DNA of 64,000 bases from Scylla paramamosain (GCF_035594125.1 NC_087191.1:4717967-4781966); one strand, 5' to 3'; counted from the stretch's first letter, positions 22,845-32,549 are shown. Program-made: numbers and translations. Notes: generated from the letters alone by a model not told the origin.

Positions 22845-22851
22845 ATTTATA
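22845..22851 (-). promoter_or_regulatory. TATA-like box upstream of p146-MCP-PRO
   Basis: Minus-strand TATAAAT, in GAGTATAAATGTATTCC, 109-115 bp upstream of the p146 ATG and right after the AATAAA of the preceding gene. It is the only clear TATA-like signal I see in front of the capsid gene set. Confidence 0.45.
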
Positions 22852-22876
22852 CTCGATTTGTCAAACACACATCAAC

Positions 22877-22882
22877 TTTATT
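22877..22882 (-). promoter_or_regulatory. AATAAA poly(A) signal of the macro-domain gene
   Basis: Minus-strand AATAAA 20 bp past the macro-domain stop codon, and 26 bp before the TATA-like box of the next transcription unit. Confidence 0.5.
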
Positions 22883-22902
22883 TTAAAATTTACATGATAT
22901 AG

Positions 22903-23571
22903 TTATTCAGACTTCCTCACCAGAATAGTTTCAACTCCAAAAGGTTGAAGTCGCTGCGCCAGCCCTTCCACCATAGGCAGGTAATTATTCTTCCACTCAT
23001 CCTGGCAGCGACCTCTACATCCCAGTCCTTCCGGGATAATAATTTGCTCTACTTCAGCGTTCGCCATGGCTAGCAGGGCAATCTTTTTCAGGCAATTCTG
23101 GAAGTGTTGACGTCGATTCACGCTTGTATCCATCTTGAGTCCTTCCACGTAAGGCAAATCCTTCGACGTCGCGATTGCCTGTCGCGCCTTCTCGTTTCCC
23201 TCGACGGCCTCGCCCCAACCATACTGAGTCACGCAGGCCACCAGGTGAGGGAGATTTACGCTTCCTGTGGGAGGCGCGTGGATAATGATACGTCCTGGGT
23301 CATCTCTCGTGTCTGCCGTGGCCCGATGAAGCGAGTAGAGTCTCTTTCTAGCTGCATGTGTATTCTCGTATGGGTAAATCGTTTTGAGATCCCGCGCAAT
23401 CCCACTCGGTTCGGTGGAGACGGCATTTACTGAATAAATGATATAACAGCGGCGGTCGCGGAAGATGCCATCGGTCAGCTTGCCCTCGACCACCTTCATC
23501 TTGACGAGTAATTGGAGGGCTGATCCACACGTTGAACCCTCTGTGAGGGGAGTGAGGGGGAAATGTGTCAT
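22903..23571 (-). CDS. Macro-domain (ADP-ribose-binding type) protein
   Basis: 222 residues. The fold elements appear in order: a start strand plus GKLTDGIF, then YIIYSVNAV (residues 43-51, the position of the N in macro-domain VN loops), SGIARDLKTIYPYEN (56-70, the GIA..PY.N segment), PGRIIIHAPP, and LVACVTQYGWGE. RRQHFQNCLKKIALLAM follows, and IIIPEGLGCRG (177-187) lies where related proteins have a P..IGCGLAGG loop. Macro domains bind or hydrolyse ADP-ribose derivatives. Activity here is unproven, and the second loop deviates (GLGCRGRC). It is a single gene with its own poly(A) signal, standing between the integrase cluster and the capsid cluster. This is not one of the universal Polinton genes. 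Confidence 0.7.
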   Translation of the reverse strand: MTHFPLTPLTEGSTCGSALQLLVKMKVVEGKLTDGIFRDRRCYIIYSVNAVSTEPSGIARDLKTIYPYENTHAARKRLYSLHRATADTRDDPGRIIIHAPPTGSVNLPHLVACVTQYGWGEAVEGNEKARQAIATSKDLPYVEGLKMDTSVNRRQHFQNCLKKIALLAMANAEVEQIIIPEGLGCRGRCQDEWKNNYLPMVEGLAQRLQPFGVETILVRKSE

Positions 23572-23868
23572 CGCAGACCTTTATTCACACGTATTGGTCG
23601 ATATTACACCTTCTGCGTAGTAGAATTTATTCATTCAAATTGACGCAGGTGTTATTTTTTTTTCCTTTGTTGGTGGGAAGGGATGGAGGGCGGGGAACGT
23701 ATTATTTATTAGGGGATGTGGGTTAGGGGGGGGGTGAACCTTTTTTTTGACCATAACCCTCATCAATTATCCATCCGTGGGCCTGCACCCCTGACGCGCC
23801 TAACACGTGCTCTCATGTATTATTGATGTACTTACTCGTTTACAGAGTAAGATGGGGAGCTTTCTCAT
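23572..23868. other. Intergenic region between p172 and the macro-domain gene
   Basis: About 300 bp with G- and T-runs, no ORF. It probably holds the 3' end of the ATPase-integrase-p113-p172 transcript and the promoter of the macro-domain gene; no clear TATA or AATAAA stands out. Confidence 0.5.
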
Positions 23869-24387
23869 TTAATATGCTTCCCAGATGTCACCGACCCCGC
23901 CACCTATCAGTTTACTTCGTTGAGTCGTATTTCTGATGGCATCCGCGGGGAGTTGCGCCATGCGAAGTAGCAGTGATAATAATGGACGCTTATCGGGTGA
24001 AAGTCTTTTCGCGGCCCCCTTTTCGTGACCGAGTACTCGTATGAGATCAAACACGCTTATGCCAGAAAATGGTGGAAGTAAGTTACCGCGCTCATCCCAT
24101 GAAATCCCAGGTTTACCCTCCAATAATTTCAAGAGAGATAAACCATATTCTCTAAAGGAAGGAGGAACGGCAACTCGAATCAAATCATCCAAGGGTGGAT
24201 TGACAGGTGCGCGTGGTGGTGGCGTCACGGTGGCGGCGTCGGGGAGGGCGGCGGCCGGTAGCGGTAGTGAAGTTTTTTTTTTTTTCTTGACTTGTTTTGA
24301 CGTGAATCGGTGCTGAGTTGCGCTGTCGGTCGGTTTAAACTTACACCTCTCGGCAACTGAGACGGGAACTAAACAATATTCTTTCAT
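23869..24387 (-). CDS. Conserved Polinton small protein (p172)
   Basis: 172 residues. The N-terminus MKEYCLVPVSVAERCKF is followed by a lysine tract and a Pro/Ala-rich linker. A C-terminal helical domain contains FREYGLSLLKLLEG, PGISWDERGNLLPP and ISVFDLIRVLG. This type of protein (short conserved head, disordered linker, IsWd..G..l...sv.DLI domain) recurs in Polintons as one of the uncharacterised small genes. The ATG overlaps the stop of p113 by 4 bp. Function unknown; a virion role is an inference from its neighbours. Confidence 0.65.
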   Translation of the reverse strand: MKEYCLVPVSVAERCKFKPTDSATQHRFTSKQVKKKKKTSLPLPAAALPDAATVTPPPRAPVNPPLDDLIRVAVPPSFREYGLSLLKLLEGKPGISWDERGNLLPPFSGISVFDLIRVLGHEKGAAKRLSPDKRPLLSLLLRMAQLPADAIRNTTQRSKLIGGGVGDIWEAY

Positions 24388-24725
24388 CTCTGTAGTAAAC
24401 TTGTTATTGCCGACACGGCTATCGGGAGTAACGCGGCCAATATGTTACCACCTCGTTTGGAGATTAGAATCGCTTTCTTCTTGTACACGGGCGTCTTCTT
24501 CAAGGCTACAGTGCGAATATCACTCTTGAATTTTTTCAGGCGGTTAATGATGGTATCGTCGTCCGTCAGGCGTCTCTTCAAAAAGTTGGCGAATATTTCC
24601 GAGATGCAATTGACTTCGCGCTTATTCAAACTTTGCAAGACCTGCTTCCGCAATTTAGGGGTGACGTGCGAGAGGAGAAAAACCAAATCCTTGTACTTCA
24701 ATATCAATGGTTTTTCCTCATCCAT
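24384..24725 (-). CDS. Conserved Polinton small basic protein (p113)
   Basis: 113 residues: a helical segment LLSHVTPKLRKQVLQSLNKR, further basic helices, then a Gly-Gly-preceded hydrophobic C-terminus (RGGNILAALLPIAVSAITSL). The combination of basic helices plus a C-terminal RGG-hydrophobic tail is a recurrent small Polinton protein of unknown role; resemblance to adenovirus core-type peptides is suggestive only. It starts 3 bp after the integrase stop and overlaps p172 by 4 bp. Confidence 0.65.
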   Translation of the reverse strand: MDEEKPLILKYKDLVFLLSHVTPKLRKQVLQSLNKREVNCISEIFANFLKRRLTDDDTIINRLKKFKSDIRTVALKKTPVYKKKAILISKRGGNILAALLPIAVSAITSLLQR

Positions 24726-24728
24726 ATC

Positions 24729-25829
24729 TTATACTAAGTCGTCCGCATCTATCCAGCTGTCAAATTTATCTGGGTACCCACGCCAGTGGACGAAGTACTT
24801 TCTCTTACCTCGCTCGACCTTCGATCGTAATATATCGACCTGGTAATGTGAGGGAAGAGAGGACTTGATTAATTCTTCCCTGTAGAAAGCGCCGGTCACG
24901 TCCTCCCCCGCCAAATCCCTTATGAAATAAATAGGGATTTTATGTGAGTAATCCACACGACTTATCTTAAAAAGCTCCTCGGTATTGTTGACGGTATAAC
25001 CCTTATTGAATTTAAATTGCGTTCGGGAAGCACGTTGCAAGCGTACAATGTCTCCCACGTCTAATTTATGACTGACAACTTTCTTTCCCCTTGGCCGATT
25101 TAAATACATTCGTTTAAATTGCTTCCTGACTTGTGACAGCTCGCGGAGGCGGTGAACCTGAGCCGGCGTTTGGTTGCCGCCCAAACCGCGGTGTGGGGTG
25201 TGATTGTACGTATTTATTAGGGTGGGCAAGACGTTAATATACGTCAGTGTGTTGTTCTGCGTGAGATATTTATATATTTTTGTCTTTATGGTTCGGATGA
25301 CCCTTTCTGCCAAACTCGCCTTTGTTTCACGCGAGTAATTGGAATACAAGGTAATACCTTTCAAAGTTAGATATTTTTTCACTGCTTGATTATAAAATTC
25401 GGATCCCTGATCGGTAAAAAGACGCGACACGCCTGTAAAACTCCCCGACTCTAGAACTTTTTTCAGCGCTTGCAGGCTACTGTGTCCGGATTTACTTGTC
25501 AGCGTTGCCACTTTCAAGTATCTGCTGAAAACGTCCAGGCAAAACATGATGTATCGGACGCCGCCATTGTGTCTGTGCAGCCTCGCAAAATCGGCCAAAT
25601 CGCAAGTTAAAATGACGGACGGTTTAGGAGCGAGAATTTTTCGTCGCGGAAAACGTTTCAGTGTCGGCTTGTGAAGCGTATAAGTGCGGTTGCCCTGCAG
25701 AAATGCCCTCACATCGCGGAGTGTTAGATTCTTATCCCTTTTCTTCCCCTCTCTGTAGAGTGCTTGCACACCTCCTAAAGCCGCAGGATTCGTCATATCC
25801 CGGTAAAGTTCGTCCAAAACGGCGTTCAT
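24729..25829 (-). CDS. Retroviral-type integrase with C-terminal chromodomain
   Basis: 366 residues. The catalytic triad is Asp77 (LTCDLADF), Asp140 (LFTDQGSEF) and Glu175 (ASLAERVIRT), a D,D-34/35-E spacing as in retroviral integrases. The C-terminus (about 327-366) is a chromodomain: YQVDILRSKV, KRKYFVHWRGYPDKFDSWI. It would insert the element into host DNA, and the chromodomain may guide it to modified histones (family knowledge). The ATG overlaps the ATPase stop by 4 bp. All catalytic residues are kept and the frame is open. Confidence 0.92.
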   Translation of the reverse strand: MNAVLDELYRDMTNPAALGGVQALYREGKKRDKNLTLRDVRAFLQGNRTYTLHKPTLKRFPRRKILAPKPSVILTCDLADFARLHRHNGGVRYIMFCLDVFSRYLKVATLTSKSGHSSLQALKKVLESGSFTGVSRLFTDQGSEFYNQAVKKYLTLKGITLYSNYSRETKASLAERVIRTIKTKIYKYLTQNNTLTYINVLPTLINTYNHTPHRGLGGNQTPAQVHRLRELSQVRKQFKRMYLNRPRGKKVVSHKLDVGDIVRLQRASRTQFKFNKGYTVNNTEELFKISRVDYSHKIPIYFIRDLAGEDVTGAFYREELIKSSLPSHYQVDILRSKVERGKRKYFVHWRGYPDKFDSWIDADDLV

Positions 25830-26485
25830 AGCAGATAGACTTTCTCACAGGGTGACTCATCCACAATATTCGTGCGCAGTTGAATTTCTTCGGGTGCGTT
25901 CGGGGATAAATCACACAACAAATAACCGTGATCTCGTCTAAGCACGACATTTTTATAAATTTCCACAAAGTGTTTGGCGCGCTCCCTTCCATAAAGTTGC
26001 CTGCCCAGACATTCAATTTGATATATATCTCTGTTTTTCATAAGAATGTAATGTGAGGCATTTAAAGTTATCGTTCTAGCATACTTTCCGGGGAAAAAGA
26101 CATTCTGTGCTATCATTATAACTGACAAATTTTTATGTCTCCCTTTGGTGAAAGCCTCTGCTATCGTTTGAGAATTGCCAGCCGTGAGGAAATTGTCATC
26201 TAATATCAGGAGTGTGTGCGTTTGCGGGTCGGCGTATGGACTGTTATCATCCATCACGGGATCAATAATTTTCTCATGCACTTCGACCTTATCTTTAAAA
26301 GGGGAATTCTGCTGCAGCGAATGCGATGAGACGCCACAAATGATAATTCTGTTAAATCCATGCTGATATTTCTCTATAATTTTATTGCAGAGGTGTGTTT
26401 TGCCGGAATTTGTATAACCTGCAATAATTATGCGTGCAGGATATCTGAAGAGATTCAGCATCTCTTCGCTAAATGTCTTGTCCAT
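25826..26485 (-). CDS. FtsK/HerA-type genome-packaging ATPase
   Basis: 219 residues. Walker A is GYTNSGKTH (23-31), and Walker B is LLILDD (92-97) after a hydrophobic strand. A following strand ending in Gln (SVIMIAQN) matches the sensor-like position of the A32/FtsK-HerA family. It is thought to drive DNA into the procapsid. It starts the compact ATPase-integrase-p113-p172 cluster. The frame is intact. Confidence 0.87.
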   Translation of the reverse strand: MDKTFSEEMLNLFRYPARIIIAGYTNSGKTHLCNKIIEKYQHGFNRIIICGVSSHSLQQNSPFKDKVEVHEKIIDPVMDDNSPYADPQTHTLLILDDNFLTAGNSQTIAEAFTKGRHKNLSVIMIAQNVFFPGKYARTITLNASHYILMKNRDIYQIECLGRQLYGRERAKHFVEIYKNVVLRRDHGYLLCDLSPNAPEEIQLRTNIVDESPCEKVYLL

Positions 26486-27034
26486 GTTAAGTTCAGAGGG
26501 TTACTAAAAGACGCTACGATATGTTTACAGTATTTATTACTTAACCTTTATTTACATGGTCATGTAGGTAACAGCATAACTAACCTCCCAGCTGCATCCT
26601 CATCCCTGCCTTCTAATTATGACGTGGATCTCCCCCGACCCACACCTCGTCCTCAACCTCCCCCCTTCTCCCCCCTCTCCTTAACCTAAGTACAAATGTT
26701 CTTACATTACCTCCTCCTCCTCATCCTCCTTATCCCCACGTGGGCAGTACAAATGTCCTTACAGTACATGAACAATCTCCTCATTCCTCTCCTTAACTCC
26801 ATACTCAAAACAAATGTTCTTACATTACATGAATGGCAGCTGCTGGCGGCCGCGGTCTCTCTCCACCCCTTAATTATGACGTGAATAATGTCATGGAAGG
26901 CCACTCCCGATCACGACACAACCCATCCTCCACCTCCCCCTCTTCCTTAGCCTACGTGGTCAGAGCAAATGTTTTTTTACATTACATGAAGGGTGTCTGC
27001 TAGCAGCTGCGTCCTCTCTTTCTCTACCCCTTAA
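26486..27034. repeat. Diverged direct repeats of the PolB 3' tail
   Basis: Two to three decayed copies of a segment of about 150-200 bp whose best copy spans the last codons of PolB. Shared blocks are TTACATTACATGAA, then CTCTCTCCACCCCTTAATTATGACGTGAATAATG-like sequence (at about 26,868-26,888 and 27,028-27,050; weaker at about 26,614-26,630) and TCCCGATCACG. Between them are pyrimidine-rich stretches. No gene is present. Confidence 0.65.
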
Positions 27035-30000
27035 TCATGATGTGAATAATGCCGCGGAAAGTCTCTCCCGATCACGCCACAGACCACTCATTACCCCATC
27101 CTCCCCCTCTTCCTCCCCCTCTTCCTCCTCCTCCTCCTCCTCCTCCTCCTCCTCCTCTTCCTCATCCACCTCCACCTCCCCCACATCCACCGCCACCTCC
27201 TCTTCCATCTCATTCTCCACATCTCTTTCCCGCGGATCATTGTCGGGGTGATAATACGCCCTTGAGGTATAGCCATCGACGTGAAAGCGCTTGTCGTCAA
27301 AATGTGACAACGTTCGCTTTCGCATACGAGTGGTACAAATTTGTCCTTTCACATTCCTAATATTATAGCAATCCACCATCCCACATGCGACATTATTAAG
27401 TGTTTCCCTATACTGCTGATGCAATATATTTTGCTGAAGGTGAGTTGGAATGCCTTTACCTCGAGATACTTGCTTGTCATCTTCCAACAGCAGCGAATAC
27501 ATCTTTGGCTTTAATATAATCGCCTCTTTGATGAGCGTGGATCCGGTTTCAGATTTCAACAAGCCTAGTTGACCCTTCCGCTCCCCATTAAAACACGGGT
27601 GATCTGAAGCAAAGTTACTGGTGTCGAGAAAATTTGCCATGGGTCCATGTTTCAGTTCATCATTTAAGTTTGTAGGTATGTGCAGACTGAAAATGAAACT
27701 GTCAGTATCTTCATAAGCTAATTTAGCTCTCTCCCCATAATTAGCTTTGATGACACGATACCAAAAGTTGTACATGTACTTCTTTGCCACTTCTAAAATA
27801 TGGTATCCCAAGTAATTTGGCTGCCTGATTTTAATCGTATTCTTACTGTTGACACATATGACTCGGTCCTCGCCTAATTGGTGGACCCTTTTAAAGGATG
27901 GATTTCTTGCATACTTCAGGAAAGTCTTTCTTTTTGTCACTAATTTCTGCTGGAGGCCATACTTCACTTCAGATAACATGGATCTACCATAAACTGCGTT
28001 TGACATCAGTTTGCAAATGCGATTTTTAATGGCGCACGTCTCATTTTTACGCTGAGCGACGTTCCTTTCTATGAAAGGTTTCAGGTATGGAGCCTGTCTG
28101 AACCTATATATAGCATGAACACATTGTATTTCCAGTCCAAGTGAGAGTAAAAGTTGCAGCAATTCCAGACTGATGAGATGATCTTTCAGTCCCTTATGAC
28201 TGGCCACGAGTTTACGATTTTTCCTCCCCAGCTTACGACCCTCAGCTTCTAACAGTCTTTTACTGTACGGTGAGATGTCATCTTCTGTAATAGTCATGTG
28301 TGCGAGGCACAGAGGGAACTCGTCCGTGATCCGAGCTACGTCGGGGGAAACGTCACAGCTGTCTAAATGCAGCCAGTAACCGACGTCGCCATCTGTCGCA
28401 TGATTCTGGATGCCAACTTCAAAAAAATCATCCATCTCTGACTGAGAAAGCTTTTTGATGTCACCCATAGGCAGGGGGGAACACATAACGCTTGCATATA
28501 ATGAATTATAGTCCAGATAGAACACATAGGTGCCGGGTCCGCCGTCGGGTTCGTGGTTTGACTGCAGGTGTGGCCTGACGCAAGTTACAAAGCCTCCTCG
28601 TACATTTCTTTTGATCAGGTGATACATGTTAGGATCGTAAGGTGGATCAAGTTGAACGCCTGTCGACTTTAAAAAAGCGTCATAAGCATAAGAAGACAGT
28701 GACACGTAATGTGCCACGTCCAGCCCATAAAATTCATGCAGGTATGATCTATATTTGAGATATGTGTCGGCTAATAATCCCACATCAATCTCACAATACA
28801 GTCTTATGTAATCGCCTAAAGTGCGGCAGGATGTCATACTCCACACGCTTTGAGCGTGTTCATATTCTCCAGGTGGCAGAGCCTTCCCCTTGAGCGTGTC
28901 ATAAAATGCCTCACGAGGTGGCAATTGTCGATCTTCTAAGCGGCCAAGGTCGGTGATGTACTCATAACAAAGAAACTGTTTTTGAGTGCAAATTACACGC
29001 CTTACATCCTCGGGGAGGTAATTCACCATTTCCTGGGCGTAACGCGTGCTATAGCCCGCCTGCACGTGACTCTGAGCGAGATGACCGAGGCCAGCATTCA
29101 TAATGGAAAGCGTGTCCTGAAACTGCAATTCCTTAATCCTTACTTTCAATAAATGCGATTCTGACTTGGCAAGGATGTCCACGTGCGACTCTGGCAAGTG
29201 AAGGTCTTTTATGATTAAGGAGACGTCAAAGCTCATATTATGTGCCAGAGTGATGAGATATTTCCTCATGTCACGACACTGGAGGTTGCATCGCGCGCAC
29301 AAAGCCCCCTTGTAATTATTTTGTGGTAATGAGTGGTCGTGATATTTATGAGGTGGGGTTTTCACATTAAAGGGTTGATGGCAGAGCTCGCAGTGACGCT
29401 GACGTTTGAAGTGGGCTTCATCCTCCGCAGACATGCTAATTGGATAGCTAACTACACTTTCCTTGATGATTCCCCAAGCATTGGATAGGCTATCAATGAA
29501 ATTATTCACGGGATCTTCACCGAAATAACTTCTCTTTTCCACGACATCTCCATGCCTATTGATGATGAGATACGAGTAACCAATTGGGTCATGTTCAGCT
29601 ATCACACTCCTATTCTCCTTAGGTTTTATCATAGTTTCAAAATCAAAAAATGCTAAGTATGCAGGCTGATAGGTGTAGGCAAAATTTTTAAATTTTACTT
29701 TTTCACCGTCACCTGGAAAGAGAAGAGTTTGAGTGAAGTCGCAGTGACACTCGTGATCGCTCAAACTGACAGACTTGGGAACTGAGCTGAAACATACTTT
29801 GCAAAACTGATGACCCTCTGGGGTGGGGCTGCTTCTCGTCAATTTCCGGTGCAGCTTCTCCACGTCTTTAATGAGTGTCATATGTTTTCCACCTAGTAAA
29901 AGGAGTGAGACTACAGTTTTATACTTCCGCGAGCCTTTTCTTGATAATGTTAAATAGTATATCTCACCGCTTTTTGTCAGTGTATAAACGTCCAGAGACA

Positions 30001-31411
30001 GGCGATTTAACCTTTCTAACTGACTCAAGTTCTCCCAAGTCACTGGACTGTCTACTTTTCCGCGCGTGACGTATTTCTCTCCGCCATGCCGTCTCCGTAA
30101 TATTTTTGGAATTCTTTTCCAAGGTACACCTCGAGCATGAAGTCTGAAAGCCGCCAAACACTGAATAACACAGGATGAATGTCGGCCATCAGGATTGAAA
30201 ATTTCATTCCCTCCTCGCACGCCTCTAGGATAAGCAACATAATCTCCTATGCCACTACATGCGACGTGCAAGCAATAATTGATGAAAAAATTCTGTACTC
30301 TTGAAATGATAAAACCAGATCCTTCAGTCTCGCTGGTAAGGCTTTCCAGCCGACTGTTCAGCTGATGGATCCATAAATCAACAAGGTCAGACACATCTTG
30401 ATAGGTGATCAGTCGTGCTCTAAAAGCAATATGAATGACTCGATGTTCATCCTCCCCTAAGGTAGAGAATTTCACTAGTAACAGAGAAATGTGTGAAAAT
30501 ATTTTCAGGGTGGGGGGGAATGGCGAGCCGTGTGACGTGAAATATGATCTAATTTCCCGTATAAAGAACTCCCTGTATTCGGTAAGTAGACCGAGTGGAT
30601 CTCTGCTTACATGATCAGGTATGTCATATTGATGTCTGGTGAAGCTCCTCATAAAATTTTCCCTCGAGTCAATTAACCGCGGTTCTTCCGGCATCCCGCG
30701 CTCGTCAAGGTCTGCATCCGCCGACTCTCCCGCCATGCTGCACTCATCGTGGTCCGCCTCCGCTTGTGGCGTGTCTGGGAAGAAAAAATAGAAGTAGCAG
30801 CGACAGTTTATTATTATTATTATTATTTTTATTATTATTATTATTATTATTGAATTGATATTTACCTTGTGTAGGTAGTGAAGGACTTGAAGTCTCGGAA
30901 GAATTGAATACGTTCCCCGATAATCCACTCGGTCCCGGCCGTGGCGAGTCTTAAAAAAAAAAGAATATTAGTAGTGTCGGCAGCACCGTATTTATTGCTT
31001 TATTATTTGTAGTATTTTTTTTTTTTCTCACCTCTTCCCCCGCCTCCGCGTGGGATGTCGCCTTGTGACGTCCGCCGACGTGGGCCTTCTACGCCGCCGT
31101 TCTGTCCAACCTCAATCGAGTGTGAGCCTGTACAGGAAGATGTGCTCAGAGCTCAAACTTGTAAAGATTGACAGTCATTTCATCTTTATTATTATACATT
31201 CCCGCCAAAATAAGTAATAATGCTTACCAGAAGAAGCAGGATTGCCAACTTCGCAGGTGTGTTCTGGCGGTGGATGTGGAAACAGAAGTCCACACCGCTC
31301 GCATAAATCACACTGGTCTTCCACACATGAGGGACAGGATGGATTAGTGTGCCATCTCCCACACACTTCACATAAAAGCCGCGCCTCTGCTGTTCCACAA
31401 TGAACACCCAT
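27035..31411 (-). CDS. PolB: Protein-primed family B DNA polymerase, four exons
   Basis: Exons 31,411-31,228, 31,127-31,032, 30,949-30,866 and 30,774-27,035 join in frame, all phase 1, giving 1,367 codons. Donors are GTAAGC, GTGAGA and GTAAAT; acceptors follow pyrimidine tracts. Exon 1 encodes a cysteine cluster (CEVC, CPSC, CDLC, CERC). Exons 2-3 encode a Ser/Pro/Gly linker. Exon 4 holds the polymerase: Exo I in FFDFETMI (about residue 500), Exo II in AHNMSFDVSLI, Exo III in YCEIDVGLLADTYL, motif A in YLDYNSLYASV (about 875), motif B in LMSNAVYGRS (about 1,046) and motif C in YEDTDSFIF (about 1,145). Extra zinc-type pairs are HCELC..CARC and CKVC..CHC. An acidic Glu tail precedes the C-terminus. 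It replicates the element from terminal-protein-primed ends (family knowledge). Confidence 0.9.
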
Positions 31412-31622
31412 TTTTCTTTTCTTTTTTTTCTATAACATTGTCAACACTTTGTCCCGGCCGCCATGCCGCGCGGGGAAACACTGAAGCTTCCCGCGCAGAT
31501 GGTCGCGAGGTGCGTGACTTGCCTCGGAAGTAGGCAACACCTGCCTGTTTCATTATCCTCCACTCCACCCATTATCCCACCTTGATCGATTCTCTTCAAA
31601 ACTTTACGTCCGAGACGCAAAG

Positions 31623-32549
31623 TTAACGTGGTCTTATATGTAACACGCAAGTAACACTGTTTTCCCCATCTTCAAACTGAATAGGTTTGCCTCTTTGATT
31701 AGCAATTTTGATAGCCACACTCTCTATAGTTGATACAGAAAGTGGTTTATACGTAACTGAATTCGCACCTTTACTGGTGCTGTCGCCGGGGAGTGGTATG
31801 ACGTCTAATATATTAACTAGTTGGTTACCAAATCGCGAGGGAGAAATGATGTCGGTATAAACGTACATATAATCCGTCCCTGCATCAGCTCGCGGTACGT
31901 ATTGAGCGAATAATTTTATGGGTAATGAGGAGGAAGCTTCGCTCGCGCTGGAAGATGAAATGACATCGCCAGATCTTTGAAAGTAGACGGTGTAGCGAAA
32001 ATTTGGATTGAAACCCAGAATGCGAGCTATATGCGATGCAAATTTTATACTTATATCACTGTAAATACGATCGTCATTAGGAGGGACAATCGCGTTATTC
32101 ACAACGACCCGCTCCAAGTCGTGGTCATAATAAATGATATCCGAGTAAGGGAAATAGATCTTAAAGGAGTCATTCAAGATTGCTTGAAGTTCTCTCACTA
32201 TCTGTCCATTAATCGCCTTAGTTATGGCCGGTATGTTCTTATCGGTAAAATTGGAGATGATATTCCTTTCCGGTAGATAGGTATACATATTATATTCATA
32301 CATATCAAAGTCTGACTGCTTAACCCGACCATAGAACGATATACTAGAATTTGGATCCCCTTCCGTAATGCAGTAGAAATATTTAGGGAATAAAATATTA
32401 CACAGGCCGACTTCATAATCCCTGCCGGTGTCTAAATGAATGGGTAAGATTCTGTTTTCAAATTCTGTTGTTGTGTTGTTGGGAAATGACCTACCACCTG
32501 CAAGAGAAGATAGGTATACGTATATATCGTCACTATCTCTCAATGACAT
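31623..32549 (-). CDS. Minor capsid (penton-like) protein
   Basis: 308 residues. The N-terminus DDIYVYLSSLAGGRSFPNNT, then FENRILPIHLDTGRDYEVGL, follows the pattern of a widespread Polinton protein (short strand, FP.NT, L..PI.L...WEVAL) taken as the single jelly-roll penton/minor capsid protein. Later blocks include IKFASHIARILGFNPN and ADAGTDYMYVYTDII. Assignment rests on pattern and context, not on a structure. It is the first gene from the right inverted repeat, placed beside the polymerase rather than with the major capsid gene. The frame is intact. Confidence 0.68.
   Translation of the reverse strand: MSLRDSDDIYVYLSSLAGGRSFPNNTTTEFENRILPIHLDTGRDYEVGLCNILFPKYFYCITEGDPNSSISFYGRVKQSDFDMYEYNMYTYLPERNIISNFTDKNIPAITKAINGQIVRELQAILNDSFKIYFPYSDIIYYDHDLERVVVNNAIVPPNDDRIYSDISIKFASHIARILGFNPNFRYTVYFQRSGDVISSSSASEASSSLPIKLFAQYVPRADAGTDYMYVYTDIISPSRFGNQLVNILDVIPLPGDSTSKGANSVTYKPLSVSTIESVAIKIANQRGKPIQFEDGENSVTCVLHIRPR

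Noticed and set aside
22903..23571. Terminal protein or core protein for the 222-residue gene
   Set aside because: The sequence is neither strongly basic nor tyrosine-rich and its block order fits a macro domain better.
27049..27360. Proline/serine-rich plus-strand ORFs at the PolB 3' end
   Set aside because: Antisense of the Glu-rich PolB tail, a CTC/CCT low-complexity shadow.
20336..32549. Exogenous adenovirus-like virus contamination
   Set aside because: The integrase with chromodomain, long TIRs and continuous flanking retroelement sequence point to an integrated Polinton.
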